Assembly (NCBI RefSeq): GCF_000314995.1
Contig: NZ_BAEO01000017.1
Location: 34,606-98,605 of the forward strand
Direction of reading: 5' to 3'
Length of the DNA: 64,000 bases
Origin: Paraglaciecola arctica BSs20135
Lineage (GTDB): Bacteria; Pseudomonadota; Gammaproteobacteria; Enterobacterales; Alteromonadaceae
Positions 1 through 8,925 of this stretch are shown piece by piece. The position numbers were made by a program, and so were the translations under genes. Positions within the stretch are counted from its first letter, which is position 1, and every line of letters starts with the position of its first letter. Under the pieces are notes generated by a model. That model did not search any database. It was not told where the DNA came from and worked only from the letters and a program-made list of their open reading frames with translations.

Positions 1-1
1 G

Positions 2-106
2 CGCTCTGGGATTGATGCTTCGAACTTGGTGACTCAGTTCTATTCAGATCTAAGCTTTAAAGAAAAAGTCGCTGAAATGATAAATCCTAGCGAGTCTCGC
101 ATATAG
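2..106 (+). CDS. 3' end of an unidentified protein (partial)
   Basis: An open frame enters from the left edge of the window and runs 34 codons to a TAG at 104-106, ending in ...MINPSESRI. The other two plus-strand frames stop within 40 bases. The residue composition (SGIDASNLVTQFYSDLSF near its start) looks like a normal soluble protein C-terminus, but the fragment is too short for me to name a family. It is followed by a 98-base gap and then the convergent end of the argP-like gene. That the frame is coding is an inference from frame openness only. Confidence 0.4.
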   Translation, partial: RSGIDASNLVTQFYSDLSFKEKVAEMINPSESRI

Positions 107-204
107 TGGATCTAATCGAACAATTAACAGGACTGCCAATTTAACTCGCCTCTTGTTGATTACGCTCAATTGGATACTTTATTTTTTGGGGTGTTTTATT
201 AGGC

Positions 205-1146
205 TTAAAATTGCTTGGGAACCATATTGAACATCTCAGGTTTGGTATATTCTAGAGGTATTAAGTGTTGGTTAGCGTATTTTAGTAAAGCCAGTTCTAC
301 CGTTTTCAGCGATGAAGATTTAATTAAAGAGCAATGCCAGTAAAGAGGTACTTTTATTATAACTTTTGGACTGAGTTCAATTAACTCTCCGGTTTCAAGC
401 TGCTTTTTTATTAACATTTCCGGTAACATGCCCCAAGCCAGACCTCTTTGAATTAACGACATATATGCATCAACTGACGGAACTCTGTGTTTAGGAAAGT
501 CACCACTCCCGATGTTAAATTCCGTCGACAAATAGTCATTTTGTAATTGGTCTAAAGGGTCAAAATCAACTACTGGGGTTTGTTTGATAGATATGGCATT
601 AACGCCTTCAGAGAAAAAACGTTGGAAAAATTCTTGGTTGGCCACTGCTCTATACCCCATGGCCCCGAGAGGAAGAGTACGGCAACCTTGCATTGATTTT
701 CCAATGGCACTAATGCAACCTAGTACTTCACCTTTACGTAAAAAATGATGTGTCAGGTTTTGATCACATACCCGCAAGTCCAATAACAACTTATTTTGTT
801 CAAGTACACTTTGCAAAGCATCAAAAAACCAAGCGGTTAGGCTGTCTGCATTTAAGGCAATCGCCAGTGAAGTAAAACCACTTTCCTCTTTTTCGCCAAT
901 GGCATCCAACAATTCGCACTCTAGCAATAGTTGCTGTTTATAAAAACTCAGCAATCGTTCTCCAGCAATGGTGAGTCCTAAGGGCTGCCCCCTTACAATC
1001 AATAACTTCCCTAAGTAATCTTCAAGTAATTTAACCCTCTGTGAAATAGCAGATTGGGTAATATGTAATATACAAGCCGCACGTTCAAAACTATGGCAAT
1101 CCGCTACCGTCGCAAAGGCTTTTAATTGGGCACTGTTTAAGTTCAT
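205..1146 (-). CDS. argP: LysR-type transcriptional regulator, ArgP/IciA family
   Basis: A 313-residue LysR-family regulator. The winged helix-turn-helix lies at about residues 5-60, with the recognition region around QSAISQRVKLLE (31-42), and the effector-binding domain follows from about 90. Length and N-terminal pattern (LNSAQLKAFATVAD) fit ArgP/IciA, which in enterobacteria activates argO when arginine is abundant and is held inactive by lysine. It is transcribed divergently from an argO-like exporter with 92 bases between the two starts, the classic arrangement of a LysR regulator and its target. The family call is strong. The specific ArgP assignment rests on similarity by eye plus this pairing. 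Confidence 0.87.
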   Translation of the reverse strand: MNLNSAQLKAFATVADCHSFERAACILHITQSAISQRVKLLEDYLGKLLIVRGQPLGLTIAGERLLSFYKQQLLLECELLDAIGEKEESGFTSLAIALNADSLTAWFFDALQSVLEQNKLLLDLRVCDQNLTHHFLRKGEVLGCISAIGKSMQGCRTLPLGAMGYRAVANQEFFQRFFSEGVNAISIKQTPVVDFDPLDQLQNDYLSTEFNIGSGDFPKHRVPSVDAYMSLIQRGLAWGMLPEMLIKKQLETGELIELSPKVIIKVPLYWHCSLIKSSSLKTVELALLKYANQHLIPLEYTKPEMFNMVPKQF

Positions 1147-1238
1147 TAGATATTCTTATGCTATATAAATTACTTTAAATTAACTAATGTAACAAAGATC
1201 GCTATGCTGCACATCCTTTTCAGTAAATAGATAATGAT
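1147..1238. promoter_or_regulatory. Divergent argP/argO control region
   Basis: The 92 bases between the argP and argO start codons are AT-rich and must hold both promoters and any ArgP operator. A stretch rich in TTAGATATTCTTAT and ATAAATTACTTTAAATTAA lies next to argP and could hold LysR-type T-N11-A half sites, but I cannot single out one site with confidence. The role as a regulatory region follows from the gene arrangement and known ArgP biology, not from a recognised motif. Confidence 0.45.
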
Positions 1239-1868
1239 ATGCAAGATAGCAGCACACAATTCAGCGTTCTTCTTCAGGGATTTTTAACCGGGGCGGTTTT
1301 AATTATTGCGATTGGTTCTCAAAATGCCTTTCTGTTGCAGCAAGGACTATTACGCCGTTTTCACTGGCAGATTGCGACTCTTTGTAGTGTGCTAGATACA
1401 CTGTTGATTTGTGCTGGTGTATTTGGACTTGGCATGTTGGTGAAACAATACCCACAAAGTTTGAAACTCATCAGTGTGTTTGGTGTGGTGTTTTTACTGA
1501 TCTATGGATACAAAGCGCTCAGATCGGCGATGAATAGTACGACTCTCAGCGCAGGTTCGCGGGGCTCGACCTCTTTGAAAGCAGCAGTACTAACAACGCT
1601 TGCCTTAAGTCTGCTTAACCCTCATGTTTATTTGGATACGGTATTACTGATAGGCAGTGTTGGTAGTCAATTTGAATCTTCGCTACGCCCCTGGTTTGCC
1701 GTTGGCGCGGTATCCGCTTCCTTTTTGTGGTTTTACTCTTTAGCTCACGCAGCTCGTTGGCTCGCTCCTTTTTTTAAGAAACCTATTGCTTGGAGAATTT
1801 TAGATTTATCTGTTTGTTTAATAATGTGGGGGTTGGCGTTAAATTTAATGCTACGTTTTTTAGCTTAA
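1239..1868 (+). CDS. argO: LysE/ArgO-family arginine exporter
   Basis: A 209-residue inner-membrane protein of the LysE superfamily with about six hydrophobic segments. Family landmarks are GSQNAFLLQQG at residues 26-36 in the first helix pair and LNPHVYLDT at 126-134 in the second half. The length matches ArgO (about 210 residues). ArgO exports arginine (and the toxic analogue canavanine) driven by the membrane potential. The adjacent divergent argP is the expected activator. A small palindrome (GCCAGT/ACTGGC, 1870-1884) sits immediately after the stop but has no T-run, so it is at best a weak terminator. Substrate preference for arginine over lysine is inferred from the family and the argP pairing. 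Confidence 0.9.
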   Translation: MQDSSTQFSVLLQGFLTGAVLIIAIGSQNAFLLQQGLLRRFHWQIATLCSVLDTLLICAGVFGLGMLVKQYPQSLKLISVFGVVFLLIYGYKALRSAMNSTTLSAGSRGSTSLKAAVLTTLALSLLNPHVYLDTVLLIGSVGSQFESSLRPWFAVGAVSASFLWFYSLAHAARWLAPFFKKPIAWRILDLSVCLIMWGLALNLMLRFLA

Positions 1869-2194
1869 CGCCAGTAAAACTGGCAATCAGCAAAACTCAG
1901 GGCAACATAATTTGAAGTTTAAAATAACTAAGCTGAATTCAGGATGACAACTGCTACTTTTATTGCGCTTACCAAGACAAACTTGAGTAGCAATAGTTAT
2001 CCATTGGGAACATTCAATAGGGAGATTAGACGGCCTTACCTAATATGTTTCCCCCGAACTCGATAATATATTCAACTATCGACTTTTGTTGGCCTCACAC
2101 CCAAAACTGTATCTGATGTGATTGAAAGGCACCTTTAAATCGAAATGCCCAATTGATAAAAGTGCCCAATGCGTAAGCATCTATTTGTAAAAGA
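1869..2194. other. Intergenic region without a recognised gene
   Basis: 326 bases between the ends of two convergent genes (argO and the DUF1456 gene). The only structure I see is the short palindrome at 1870-1884 just after argO. No open frame with a ribosome binding site, tRNA-like fold or repeat shared with other gaps of the window was noticed. Confidence 0.6.
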
Positions 2195-2674
2195 TCAAGC
2201 CTCTTGGGCGTCGACCTCCCCACGTATCTTAATCTGCAATCCTTTCAAAAAGTTACGCATAATTTGATCGTTACAAGCACGATATTGACGATTTTCTGGT
2301 TTTCTAAAAAAGGCACTTAATTCGTGTTTACTGATTTTAAAGCCACTTAAATCCATTGCTTCCAACACGGCTTCAGCTTGCATATTTAGCGCTATTTTTA
2401 ACTTCATAAAAATAATATTGTTGGTGAGTTTGCGCTCAACTGGCGCTTCAACGCCTTCGCGTTTACCACGATTCAAGTTAATCAAACCGTTCAAAAACAG
2501 TGAAAACTGCAAATCGGTAAGTTCGACAAAAGCAGGATCATCGTCTTTGCGTAACCAAGTGTGCAGTTGTGCAACAGTGGCGGGGTAATCAGCTTGGGCA
2601 AAAATTTCAATCATTTTTGCGTCGTTGAAATCGAAGATATAACGCACACGGCGCATGACATCGTTGTTGATCAT
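2195..2674 (-). CDS. DUF1456 family protein (YehS-like)
   Basis: A 159-residue soluble protein matching the DUF1456/YehS family, whose members consist of two repeats of a roughly 65-residue helical unit. Both repeats are visible: MINNDVMRRVRYIFDFND at the N-terminus and the related LTNNIIFMKLKIALNMQ from about residue 83, each followed by an acidic loop and a helix ending in FLNGLI/FLKGLQ. No catalytic motif is recognised and the cellular role of the family is unknown. The gene stands alone, convergent with argO and with its own ATG. No signal peptide or membrane segment is present. Confidence 0.85.
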   Translation of the reverse strand: MINNDVMRRVRYIFDFNDAKMIEIFAQADYPATVAQLHTWLRKDDDPAFVELTDLQFSLFLNGLINLNRGKREGVEAPVERKLTNNIIFMKLKIALNMQAEAVLEAMDLSGFKISKHELSAFFRKPENRQYRACNDQIMRNFLKGLQIKIRGEVDAQEA

Positions 2675-2864
2675 AATATTCCTAAAAACGAGGTTGGTTT
2701 ATCCAACCTTAAACATATTGTTAGTTTAAAGCTTTTTATGGCTAATGCGTTACTTTATTAAAAGATAAATATCCATGGGCATTCCATCTTCTGCTACTTC
2801 TGGATAAAAAGTCGTACCTTTAATAAAACAGCGATAACTTTTAAGGCTTTCATCGCTTTGTAGT

Positions 2865-2900
2865 AAACATTACAGAATGCTCAAGCCTTCTGTAATGTTT
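2865..2900. repeat. Perfect inverted repeat after the small gene
   Basis: AAACATTACAGAA at 2865-2877 is exactly complementary to TTCTGTAATGTTT at 2888-2900, a 13-bp stem with a 10-base loop. On the minus strand it begins at the stop codon of the 72-residue protein gene, so it is positioned like a transcription end. It is not followed by a proper T-run on either strand, so it could equally be an RNA-stabilising hairpin or a protein-binding palindrome. Confidence 0.55.
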
Positions 2901-3117
2901 AAAAACAAAAACTACGTTGTTGCTTTTGCGATTTAACTCGTTTGGCTTGCTGCTCTTTAGCAAAAGCTCTGAGTTTATCCATACGACTAAGAATATTGTC
3001 AGCATCTTCAGACATTTGAGCCTGACTACATAAATCCATACTGGCATAATGTTCAGCGCACAAGCTACTGTGGTTAACTTTATGTGCTCCACAAATTGTA
3101 TTTAAATGATTATTCAT
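2899..3117 (-). CDS. Small Cys/His-containing hypothetical protein
   Basis: A 72-residue protein that I do not recognise. The ATG at 3117 is chosen because GGAGG lies four bases upstream; an in-frame TTG at 3135 would extend it by six residues but places that Shine-Dalgarno inside the gene. The N-terminal half carries spaced Cys and His residues (ICGAHKVNHSSLCAEHY), which could bind a metal. The C-terminal third is a basic, Gln/Lys-rich helix (AFAKEQQAKRVKSQKQQ). An overlapping frame at 2850-3092 lacks a convincing ribosome binding site. The call as coding rests on the Shine-Dalgarno and composition. Confidence 0.55.
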   Translation of the reverse strand: MNNHLNTICGAHKVNHSSLCAEHYASMDLCSQAQMSEDADNILSRMDKLRAFAKEQQAKRVKSQKQQRSFCF

Positions 3118-3297
3118 GTTGCCTCCAACAAACAACTGTTTATTTGTACAGTATAATATTGTTCACTAATTGTGCAACTGTTTTTTAAATTGGTGTTTAT
3201 AGTCATACTTGCTGCAAAAATGTAGTAATGCATGTCATCAGAGTGAGATATGCTACTAGCGAATTTATGATTGTTTATCGGTGGGTTTGGGGTGGTA

Positions 3298-4092
3298 ATG
3301 GCTAAAACAAATGATTGGTGGGGTGATGTGTCGCTGGCGCTAAACGAAGTTAAAGTTTGGAGTTTAGGTGAGCGCAAGATAGCCATTCAAAGATTAGATA
3401 AAGAGTGGGTCATTTGGAATAAAGAGTTAGATTCAGAAAGCTCCTCGCAAATTAATGTTAGCTCGCTAAAAACCGCTAATGCATTCAGCGATGTGCCCTA
3501 CTCTCGTCATTTAGTCAATCAAACAACAGATACCATTAATATTTCCCCCACGCTAGCTGATAGACCTATAGTGGCTAGGCCTGCAACTTCATTAAACATA
3601 CTGCCTGGAGAGGACGTTGAACTCTACATTAGCTCCCCTTTATGGTTTTTGATGAAATTAAAACTAAAAGCTTCGCCAATAGTCGACATACCATTTTTGC
3701 GTCCTTCTGATTCTTGGTTTGGTCCTTCAACTATGGAAGGAGAGTTATGTTATGCAAAATACACTGATGCTAGAGTTAATTTGGCGCAAATTGAAAAACG
3801 TGGCCATAGGGCCATTACCCCAGTCCTAATTAAAAATCAGCATACTGAAACCTTGACCATTGAACGTATAAATCTACCCGCTCCATTCTTGACCTTATAT
3901 GCAGATGAACAACAAGATTTTTGGACTCAAGAGGTCGAAATTACTTATCACAGTGACAGTGATAAAGCTGGTCTAAGGCTAAAACGTAAGCCTCCTAATA
4001 AAGGAATGGGCAATATGACTGTAATATCTAACGCAAGACAGATATCTGATAACCATCATTTCGTAAAATCAATCAAAAGCTTGTTAGGCTAA
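3298..4092 (+). CDS. DUF432 domain-containing protein
   Basis: A soluble protein of 264 residues from the ATG at 3298 (MAKTNDWWGDVSL). The frame extends upstream to a TTG at 3271, but the GGGGTGG just before 3298 supports the later start. The protein matches DUF432, a family of unknown function found in bacteria and archaea and typically encoded beside MscS channels. It is predicted to be beta-rich. A segment near two thirds of the length (HTETLTIERINLPAPFLTLY) followed by basic stretches is characteristic. No signal peptide or catalytic motif is apparent. It is 27 bases upstream of an MscS gene, consistent with the known association. A role as a channel partner or regulator is inference. Confidence 0.82.
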   Translation: MAKTNDWWGDVSLALNEVKVWSLGERKIAIQRLDKEWVIWNKELDSESSSQINVSSLKTANAFSDVPYSRHLVNQTTDTINISPTLADRPIVARPATSLNILPGEDVELYISSPLWFLMKLKLKASPIVDIPFLRPSDSWFGPSTMEGELCYAKYTDARVNLAQIEKRGHRAITPVLIKNQHTETLTIERINLPAPFLTLYADEQQDFWTQEVEITYHSDSDKAGLRLKRKPPNKGMGNMTVISNARQISDNHHFVKSIKSLLG

Positions 4093-4119
4093 TACCTGTT
4101 AACAAGTGTGGAGTCCGTA

Positions 4120-5007
4120 ATGGAAGAAACTACGTCAACTATTAGCCTAATGGAACAGCTACATATATTTGATATAAGCAAAGCCCTATTAATTTTAATT
4201 GTGGGCTATTTTGTCGCTAAGATAGCCAGTAATGCGGTTTCTCGCTTCGACTTTGCCAATCTTGGTCCTCACGGTAAAGTGCAATTAAGAAGAGCCGTTT
4301 TTTATGGCATCTTTATACTCATGCTATTTTCCTCGTTAAGAGAATTAGGCTTCGATTTAAGTGTAGTACTAGGCGCAGCGGGGATATTAAGTGTGGCCAT
4401 AGGTTTCGCCTCACAAACTTCGGCATCAAATTTAATCAGTGGCATATTTTTGATGATGGAAAGGCCCTTCTCAATCACCGACGTGATACGTGTAGGTGAT
4501 ACAACAGGGGAAGTGATATCCATTGATTTATTGTCAGTAAAACTTAGAACTTTTGATAATTTATTTGTACGTATTCCGAACGAGTCGATGATAAAAACCC
4601 AAGTAACCACACTCACCAAATTTCCCATTAGGCGCGCAGACTTACAAATTGGCATTGCCTACAAAGAAGACATTGAAAAAGTGCAACAGGTATTAACTGC
4701 GGTAGCCACAAAAAACATTTTGTGCCTAGATGAGCCTAAACCACTATTTATTCTGCTGGGTTTTGGTTCCTCATCAGTTAACATTCAATTTTCAGTATGG
4801 GCTAAACGAGAGAACTTCCTAGCGTTAAAAAATACTATGTATCAACAAATTAAAAAGACCTTTGATGAGTTGGGTATTGAAATTCCATTCCCTCATCTTA
4901 GTATCTATTCAGGGGAAGCTACAAAACCTATGCCCGTTACCGTAAATGCCACTCAGCCCATTTCGACTAAAAACGTAAATGACAAGCCTTCAAGTGAACA
5001 ACTATGA
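4120..5007 (+). CDS. MscS-family mechanosensitive ion channel (short form)
   Basis: A small-conductance mechanosensitive channel homologue of 295 residues from ATG 4120; an in-frame GTG at 4108 exists, but GTGGAG upstream of the ATG fits a ribosome binding site. Three membrane helices are visible at about residues 22-37, 59-76 and 83-106. The pore helix contains VLGAAGILSVAIGFASQTSASNLISG-type glycine/alanine packing, followed by the beta domain starting at RPFSITDVIRVG. MscS channels open under membrane tension and release solutes during osmotic downshock. The stop overlaps the next gene's start (ATGA), so the two are translationally coupled. The gene follows a DUF432 gene, a recurrent partner of this channel subfamily. 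Confidence 0.92.
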   Translation: MEETTSTISLMEQLHIFDISKALLILIVGYFVAKIASNAVSRFDFANLGPHGKVQLRRAVFYGIFILMLFSSLRELGFDLSVVLGAAGILSVAIGFASQTSASNLISGIFLMMERPFSITDVIRVGDTTGEVISIDLLSVKLRTFDNLFVRIPNESMIKTQVTTLTKFPIRRADLQIGIAYKEDIEKVQQVLTAVATKNILCLDEPKPLFILLGFGSSSVNIQFSVWAKRENFLALKNTMYQQIKKTFDELGIEIPFPHLSIYSGEATKPMPVTVNATQPISTKNVNDKPSSEQL

Positions 5008-6275
5008 CAATAGAAGCAGAAAAACGGCGAATTCAAGATGTTAGTTCACTTTTGTATACTGCCAGTCAATCCATTCGAATACTCACTCATGTTGAGTGGC
5101 ATCGAGATGTTAAGCGACAATTTTTTGCAGACAAATGCAAAGAACTACCCAAAGTCACTTATCCAGATTTTGATCCTGCCAGCACTTTATCTGCTGTCCG
5201 TGACGCCAGAGCATTAATAGGAAATTCTGATGTAGATAAGTGGTTAGAAAGTATTGCCGTTAAACTTGAATACAGTGCATTAATGATGGCATCAACGGGT
5301 AGCAATAAATTCTATGAATTTTCGGAAAAGTTATATGGCAAACCAACTAACCCCTTTGTTGATGGCAAATCAACTCCCCTTGGATTGGCCGAAAGTTTTG
5401 ACAAACAAATTAGCAGTTATGCAAGCTACGACATAGGTGCTCCGGCACCTGTGTGTTACCTCGCCTCTGGCATTGCCGAACAAATGAGGGAAGCAGTTAT
5501 AAAAATGTTTGGTGACGAGGCACCACAAGTTGAAATTGTTGACGAACTTTCTGCCAACGCCTTAGCTAGCCCTAAACTTATCAGGATCAGAAAAACGGCA
5601 TGTTTTACTGACTTAGACGCGCAACAATTAATTAATCATGAAGCACACATCCATGTAGCAACCTCTATTAATGGTTTGAATCAACCTCACCTTAAAATAT
5701 TGGCCGCTGGGCATCCTGGCACCACAAAAACCCAAGAGGGTTTAGCGGTATTTTCTGAATATATTACCAACTCAATTGACTTAGATCGGCTACGCAGACT
5801 TGCCGATCGTATTATTGCGATACAAATGGCGATTGAAGGGGCTGATTTTTTACAAGTTTATCATTACTTTCTTGAGCGTATTGGCAGCGAATCTCAAGCC
5901 TACGAAAATAGCCGCAGAGTATTTAGAGGCGGCGTTTTGACAGGTGGCGCGCCTTTTACCAAAGATGGGGTCTACTTAGAAGGACTGATCCGGGTACACA
6001 ATTTTTTAAAAGCCATAGCAGCCAATGGCAGAGCTGATTGCCTAAAACTATTGTTCTGTGGCAAGTTGGACATTGAAGATATGCCAGTGATCTACAAACT
6101 TGAAAAAATGGGGTTGTGTAAAGCACCTAAATATTTGCCGCCTTGGGTCAAAGATGCCCGTTATCTATTGGCCTATTTAACCTGTTCGGGGTTTCTCAAC
6201 AAAATGGATGTAGGCCAAATATATGCGCACTATGACAACTTACTACACAGCATTCCCAAAGCGAGTGCGGAATAA
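5004..6275 (+). CDS. QEGLA-motif protein (DUF1704), putative metallopeptidase
   Basis: A 423-residue protein of the 'flavohemoglobin expression-modulating QEGLA motif' family (DUF1704). The name-giving QEGLA is at residues 244-248. About 30 residues earlier is NHEAHIH (211-217), an HExxxH motif with H212, E213 and H217. This is the arrangement seen in MATCAP-type tyrosine carboxypeptidases, which belong to the same superfamily, with the Glu of QEGLA as third zinc ligand. Peptidase function is therefore plausible but the substrate is unknown. No signal peptide or membrane segment is seen. It overlaps the upstream MscS gene by four bases (ATGA) and precedes a second MscS gene, so it is probably co-expressed with the channels. 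Confidence 0.85.
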   Translation: MTIEAEKRRIQDVSSLLYTASQSIRILTHVEWHRDVKRQFFADKCKELPKVTYPDFDPASTLSAVRDARALIGNSDVDKWLESIAVKLEYSALMMASTGSNKFYEFSEKLYGKPTNPFVDGKSTPLGLAESFDKQISSYASYDIGAPAPVCYLASGIAEQMREAVIKMFGDEAPQVEIVDELSANALASPKLIRIRKTACFTDLDAQQLINHEAHIHVATSINGLNQPHLKILAAGHPGTTKTQEGLAVFSEYITNSIDLDRLRRLADRIIAIQMAIEGADFLQVYHYFLERIGSESQAYENSRRVFRGGVLTGGAPFTKDGVYLEGLIRVHNFLKAIAANGRADCLKLLFCGKLDIEDMPVIYKLEKMGLCKAPKYLPPWVKDARYLLAYLTCSGFLNKMDVGQIYAHYDNLLHSIPKASAE

Positions 6276-6400
6276 ATACGAATAAACCTGAGGTTGGGAA
6301 CAGTGCTAATATTATTGCGACTATCCGATTTAAAAAACTAGGCAATATCAGCTCAATCATCCACTATTAAGCAATTATTTGTAAAAAGAGTTCACATCAC

Positions 6401-7711
6401 ATGGTTCCAAAATCAGTGTCGACAGTGATAGACGAGTTTACTAAAACTGCGCAGTTCGCTATCAGTGACAGCAACACTTATATTCAACTGCTGGTTATTT
6501 TAGTTATCTATGTATTGTCTTTTGCCGCTGCTTATAAGATAAGGCACAGTGTAGGCATTACCCACAATGCCCCCTTGGAAAGCGCCCATCCAGTACGCAA
6601 ACTAGCGTTTAGAATTGGCGGGATATTATTTCCGTTATTAGCCATTATTCTGCTGCAGATATCGACCAAAGCAGGTGAGAATCTAGCGTTCACACCTTGG
6701 CTAATCGAAACAGCGTTAGCCATTGCCGTATTATTGTTTTTTAACTCTTTAATCCGCGCCTTTGTTCAGCATAAATTTGCTGCATCTTTGTTTAGATGGA
6801 TAGGTTTACCGATTTTATTGCTGCACTTATTAAACTTGTTAACAACGGTCATTAACGCCCTCGAAGAAATATCATTGGATGTAGGCAACGTCAGTATCTC
6901 TGCCTATGGCGTGACCCGAGTACTGATATTTGGCAGTTTCTTATTTTGGTTGGGCCGTGCCTCAAATAACTTCGGCAAAGCGGTGATCAGAAAACAAGAG
7001 TCTCTAGACGTGCCAACCAAGGAAGTCTTCAGCAAACTATTTGAAGTAGGACTTTTTTGTATTGTTATGCTGCTATTGCTAAATGTTATGGGTGTCAATC
7101 TGACCACACTTGCAGTATTTGGTGGCGCTGTAGGTGTTGGACTAGGGTTAGGCTTGCAGTCTATCGCTTCAAACTTTATATCGGGGATTATTATACTGCT
7201 AGACCGTTCTCTGACTGTAGGTGATTTTGTAGAGTTGGACGACGGACAAAAAGGTTTTGTCCGTGAATTTAGAATGCGTTATGCGGTATTAGAAACTTAC
7301 GACGGCAAAGATATTTTAGTGCCCAATGAAAAATTCATCTCATCTTTGATGGTTAACTGGACTCACAAAGATCCAAAACAACGATACCGAGTTGATTTTT
7401 CAGTACCTTATGCCACAGATGTGCGCGCCATGGTTGAGTTTATTAAAGTGGCGGTAGCTGAACATGAGCAAGTTATAAGCGGCTTAGATGTACCATTTGA
7501 AGAACGCCCTGATTGTGAAATAGACAGTTTTGGTGACTCAGGCATCAATATGTTTGTGGAATTTTGGATGATTGGTATTGATGATGGTAAAAACAGAGTT
7601 GGTGGTGATCTGATGCTGACTATTCTAGAAACGCTAAGAGAAAATGGTATCGAAATCCCCTTTCCTCAACGTGAAGTTAAGATTATCAATCCAGAGCAGT
7701 CTAAACTGTAA
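6401..7711 (+). CDS. MscS-family mechanosensitive ion channel (long form)
   Basis: A 436-residue MscS homologue with additional N-terminal membrane helices: hydrophobic segments at about 27-45, 68-86, 103-121, 133-151, 168-186 and 213-231, then the pore helix with GGAVGVGLGLGLQSIASNF (241-259) and the beta domain from about 275 (VGDFVELDDGQKGFV). Its C-terminus ends in the family pattern IEIPFPQREV. It belongs to the larger YbdG/MscK-like side of the family rather than the three-helix form just upstream. It lies 125 bases after the QEGLA gene on the same strand and is closed by a strong hairpin terminator. Two different MscS genes in one run is unusual but not unprecedented. Confidence 0.92.
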   Translation: MVPKSVSTVIDEFTKTAQFAISDSNTYIQLLVILVIYVLSFAAAYKIRHSVGITHNAPLESAHPVRKLAFRIGGILFPLLAIILLQISTKAGENLAFTPWLIETALAIAVLLFFNSLIRAFVQHKFAASLFRWIGLPILLLHLLNLLTTVINALEEISLDVGNVSISAYGVTRVLIFGSFLFWLGRASNNFGKAVIRKQESLDVPTKEVFSKLFEVGLFCIVMLLLLNVMGVNLTTLAVFGGAVGVGLGLGLQSIASNFISGIIILLDRSLTVGDFVELDDGQKGFVREFRMRYAVLETYDGKDILVPNEKFISSLMVNWTHKDPKQRYRVDFSVPYATDVRAMVEFIKVAVAEHEQVISGLDVPFEERPDCEIDSFGDSGINMFVEFWMIGIDDGKNRVGGDLMLTILETLRENGIEIPFPQREVKIINPEQSKL

Positions 7712-7717
7712 ATAATA

Positions 7718-7753
7718 AAAAGGCCAAGCTTGCTGAATCAAGCTTGGCCTTTT
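7718..7753. terminator. Strong bidirectional intrinsic terminator
   Basis: A perfect 15-bp stem: AAAAGGCCAAGCTTG (7718-7732) pairs with CAAGCTTGGCCTTTT (7739-7753) around a six-base loop. The A-run on one side and T-run on the other make it usable from both directions. It lies between the end of the long MscS gene and the convergent end of rimK, so it probably serves both. Confidence 0.92.
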
Positions 7754-7784
7754 AGTTTGTACAGCTAATCGAATTCGTAGACTG

Positions 7785-8690
7785 TTAACCTTTACCCTGA
7801 GTTCTGGTGCGGTGTGGTTTGGCATTCTTTTCAATAAATTGAAAAACCAAATCAGCCACATCTTTTTCGGTAGCGGTTTCTATACCTTCTAGGCCAGGTG
7901 ACGAATTCACCTCCATTACCACTGGCCCACGCTCGGCGCGTAACAAATCGACACCACAAACGTTCAACCCCATAATATTGGCGGCTGCCACTGCTGTTGC
8001 TCTCTCATCTTTAGTTAATTTAACTAATATAGCAGAACCACCACGATGTAAATTTGAACGAAACTCACCCTCGGCTCCTTGTCGTTTCATCGCGGCAACT
8101 ACTCTGTCACCAACAACAAAACAACGAATATCCGCGCCACCCGCTTCTTTAATAAATTCTTGGATCAAAATGTCTGCGTTTAAGCCCATAAAGGCCTCAA
8201 CTATGGCCTCTGCGGTTTTTGTGGTTTCGGCAAGTACAACACCTATACCTTGAGTACCCTCAAGCAATTTAATAACACAGGGAGCACCACCGACATTTTT
8301 TATTAAGTCTTTAATATTGTCAGGTCGATTGGCAAAACCGGTTCTAGGCAAACCAATGCCTTTTCGCGATAACAACTGCATAGAACGAAGCTTGTCGCGA
8401 GAGCGGCTGATCGCCACCGACTCATTCACGCAAAAACTTCCAGTCATTTCAAATTGCCTAACAACTGCCGTGCCATAAAACGATATTGAGGCACCTATAC
8501 GGGGAATAATAGCGTCATATTGCGGTAACTCAGTACCTTTATAACGCACAACGGGTCTGCTGCTGGTGATGTCCATATAACAATGCAAAGTGTCGATTAT
8601 ATCTACTTCATGGCCCCTAGCGAGGCCAGCTTCCTTCAACCTTCGAGTAGAATACAAATTTTTATTACGTGACAAAATCCCAATTTTCAT
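7785..8690 (-). CDS. rimK: Ribosomal protein S6--L-glutamate ligase (ATP-grasp)
   Basis: A 301-residue ATP-grasp enzyme closely matching RimK, which adds glutamate residues to the C-terminus of ribosomal protein S6 using ATP. Visible features: the N-terminal pre-ATP-grasp domain starting [18 protein letters not shown], the ATP-binding loop around [13 protein letters not shown], the basic Rxx[16 protein letters not shown] segment, and the metal-binding [13 protein letters not shown] near residue 260. The length is that of E. coli RimK (about 300). It is convergent with the MscS/QEGLA run and divergent from the CNNM gene, so it appears monocistronic. In some relatives of RimK the target is another protein or small molecule, so the S6 assignment comes from family similarity. 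Confidence 0.93.
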   Translation of the reverse strand: MKIGILSRNKNLYSTRRLKEAGLARGHEVDIIDTLHCYMDITSSRPVVRYKGTELPQYDAIIPRIGASISFYGTAVVRQFEMTGSFCVNESVAISRSRDKLRSMQLLSRKGIGLPRTGFANRPDNIKDLIKNVGGAPCVIKLLEGTQGIGVVLAETTKTAEAIVEAFMGLNADILIQEFIKEAGGADIRCFVVGDRVVAAMKRQGAEGEFRSNLHRGGSAILVKLTKDERATAVAAANIMGLNVCGVDLLRAERGPVVMEVNSSPGLEGIETATEKDVADLVFQFIEKNAKPHRTRTQGKG

Positions 8691-8793
8691 ACTTTTCCCA
8701 CAGGGTTGATTGATAAAAAAGGGATCCTACCTATAAATAAACTTCAAATCGACTTATTAAGCAATGAACGAATGAAAATTAAAATATGATTGC

Positions 8794-8822
8794 TTGCATG
8801 AGAAATGACTAATTTGTGATAA
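8794..8822 (+). promoter_or_regulatory. Probable sigma70 promoter of the CNNM gene
   Basis: TTGCAT (8794-8799) and TGATAA (8817-8822) are separated by 17 bases and precede the DUF21/CNNM coding sequence by about 110 bases. The spacing is ideal and both hexamers match the consensus at four or more positions. Transcription starting near 8830 would give a leader carrying a small GCTCT/AGAGC hairpin. Confidence 0.45.
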
Positions 8823-8925
8823 TCTCTGGCCCGCTCTAGACTACAGAGCAGTTGTAACACGTTAGTTTGGAATACTTGCCCCAACATCAAGTGCCTATAA
8901 TTGATAATTAACCTTTAGATTAGAT

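Noticed and set aside
2850..3092. 80-codon frame overlapping the small Cys/His protein
   Set aside because: The alternative frame with ATG 3117 has a perfect Shine-Dalgarno; this one does not.
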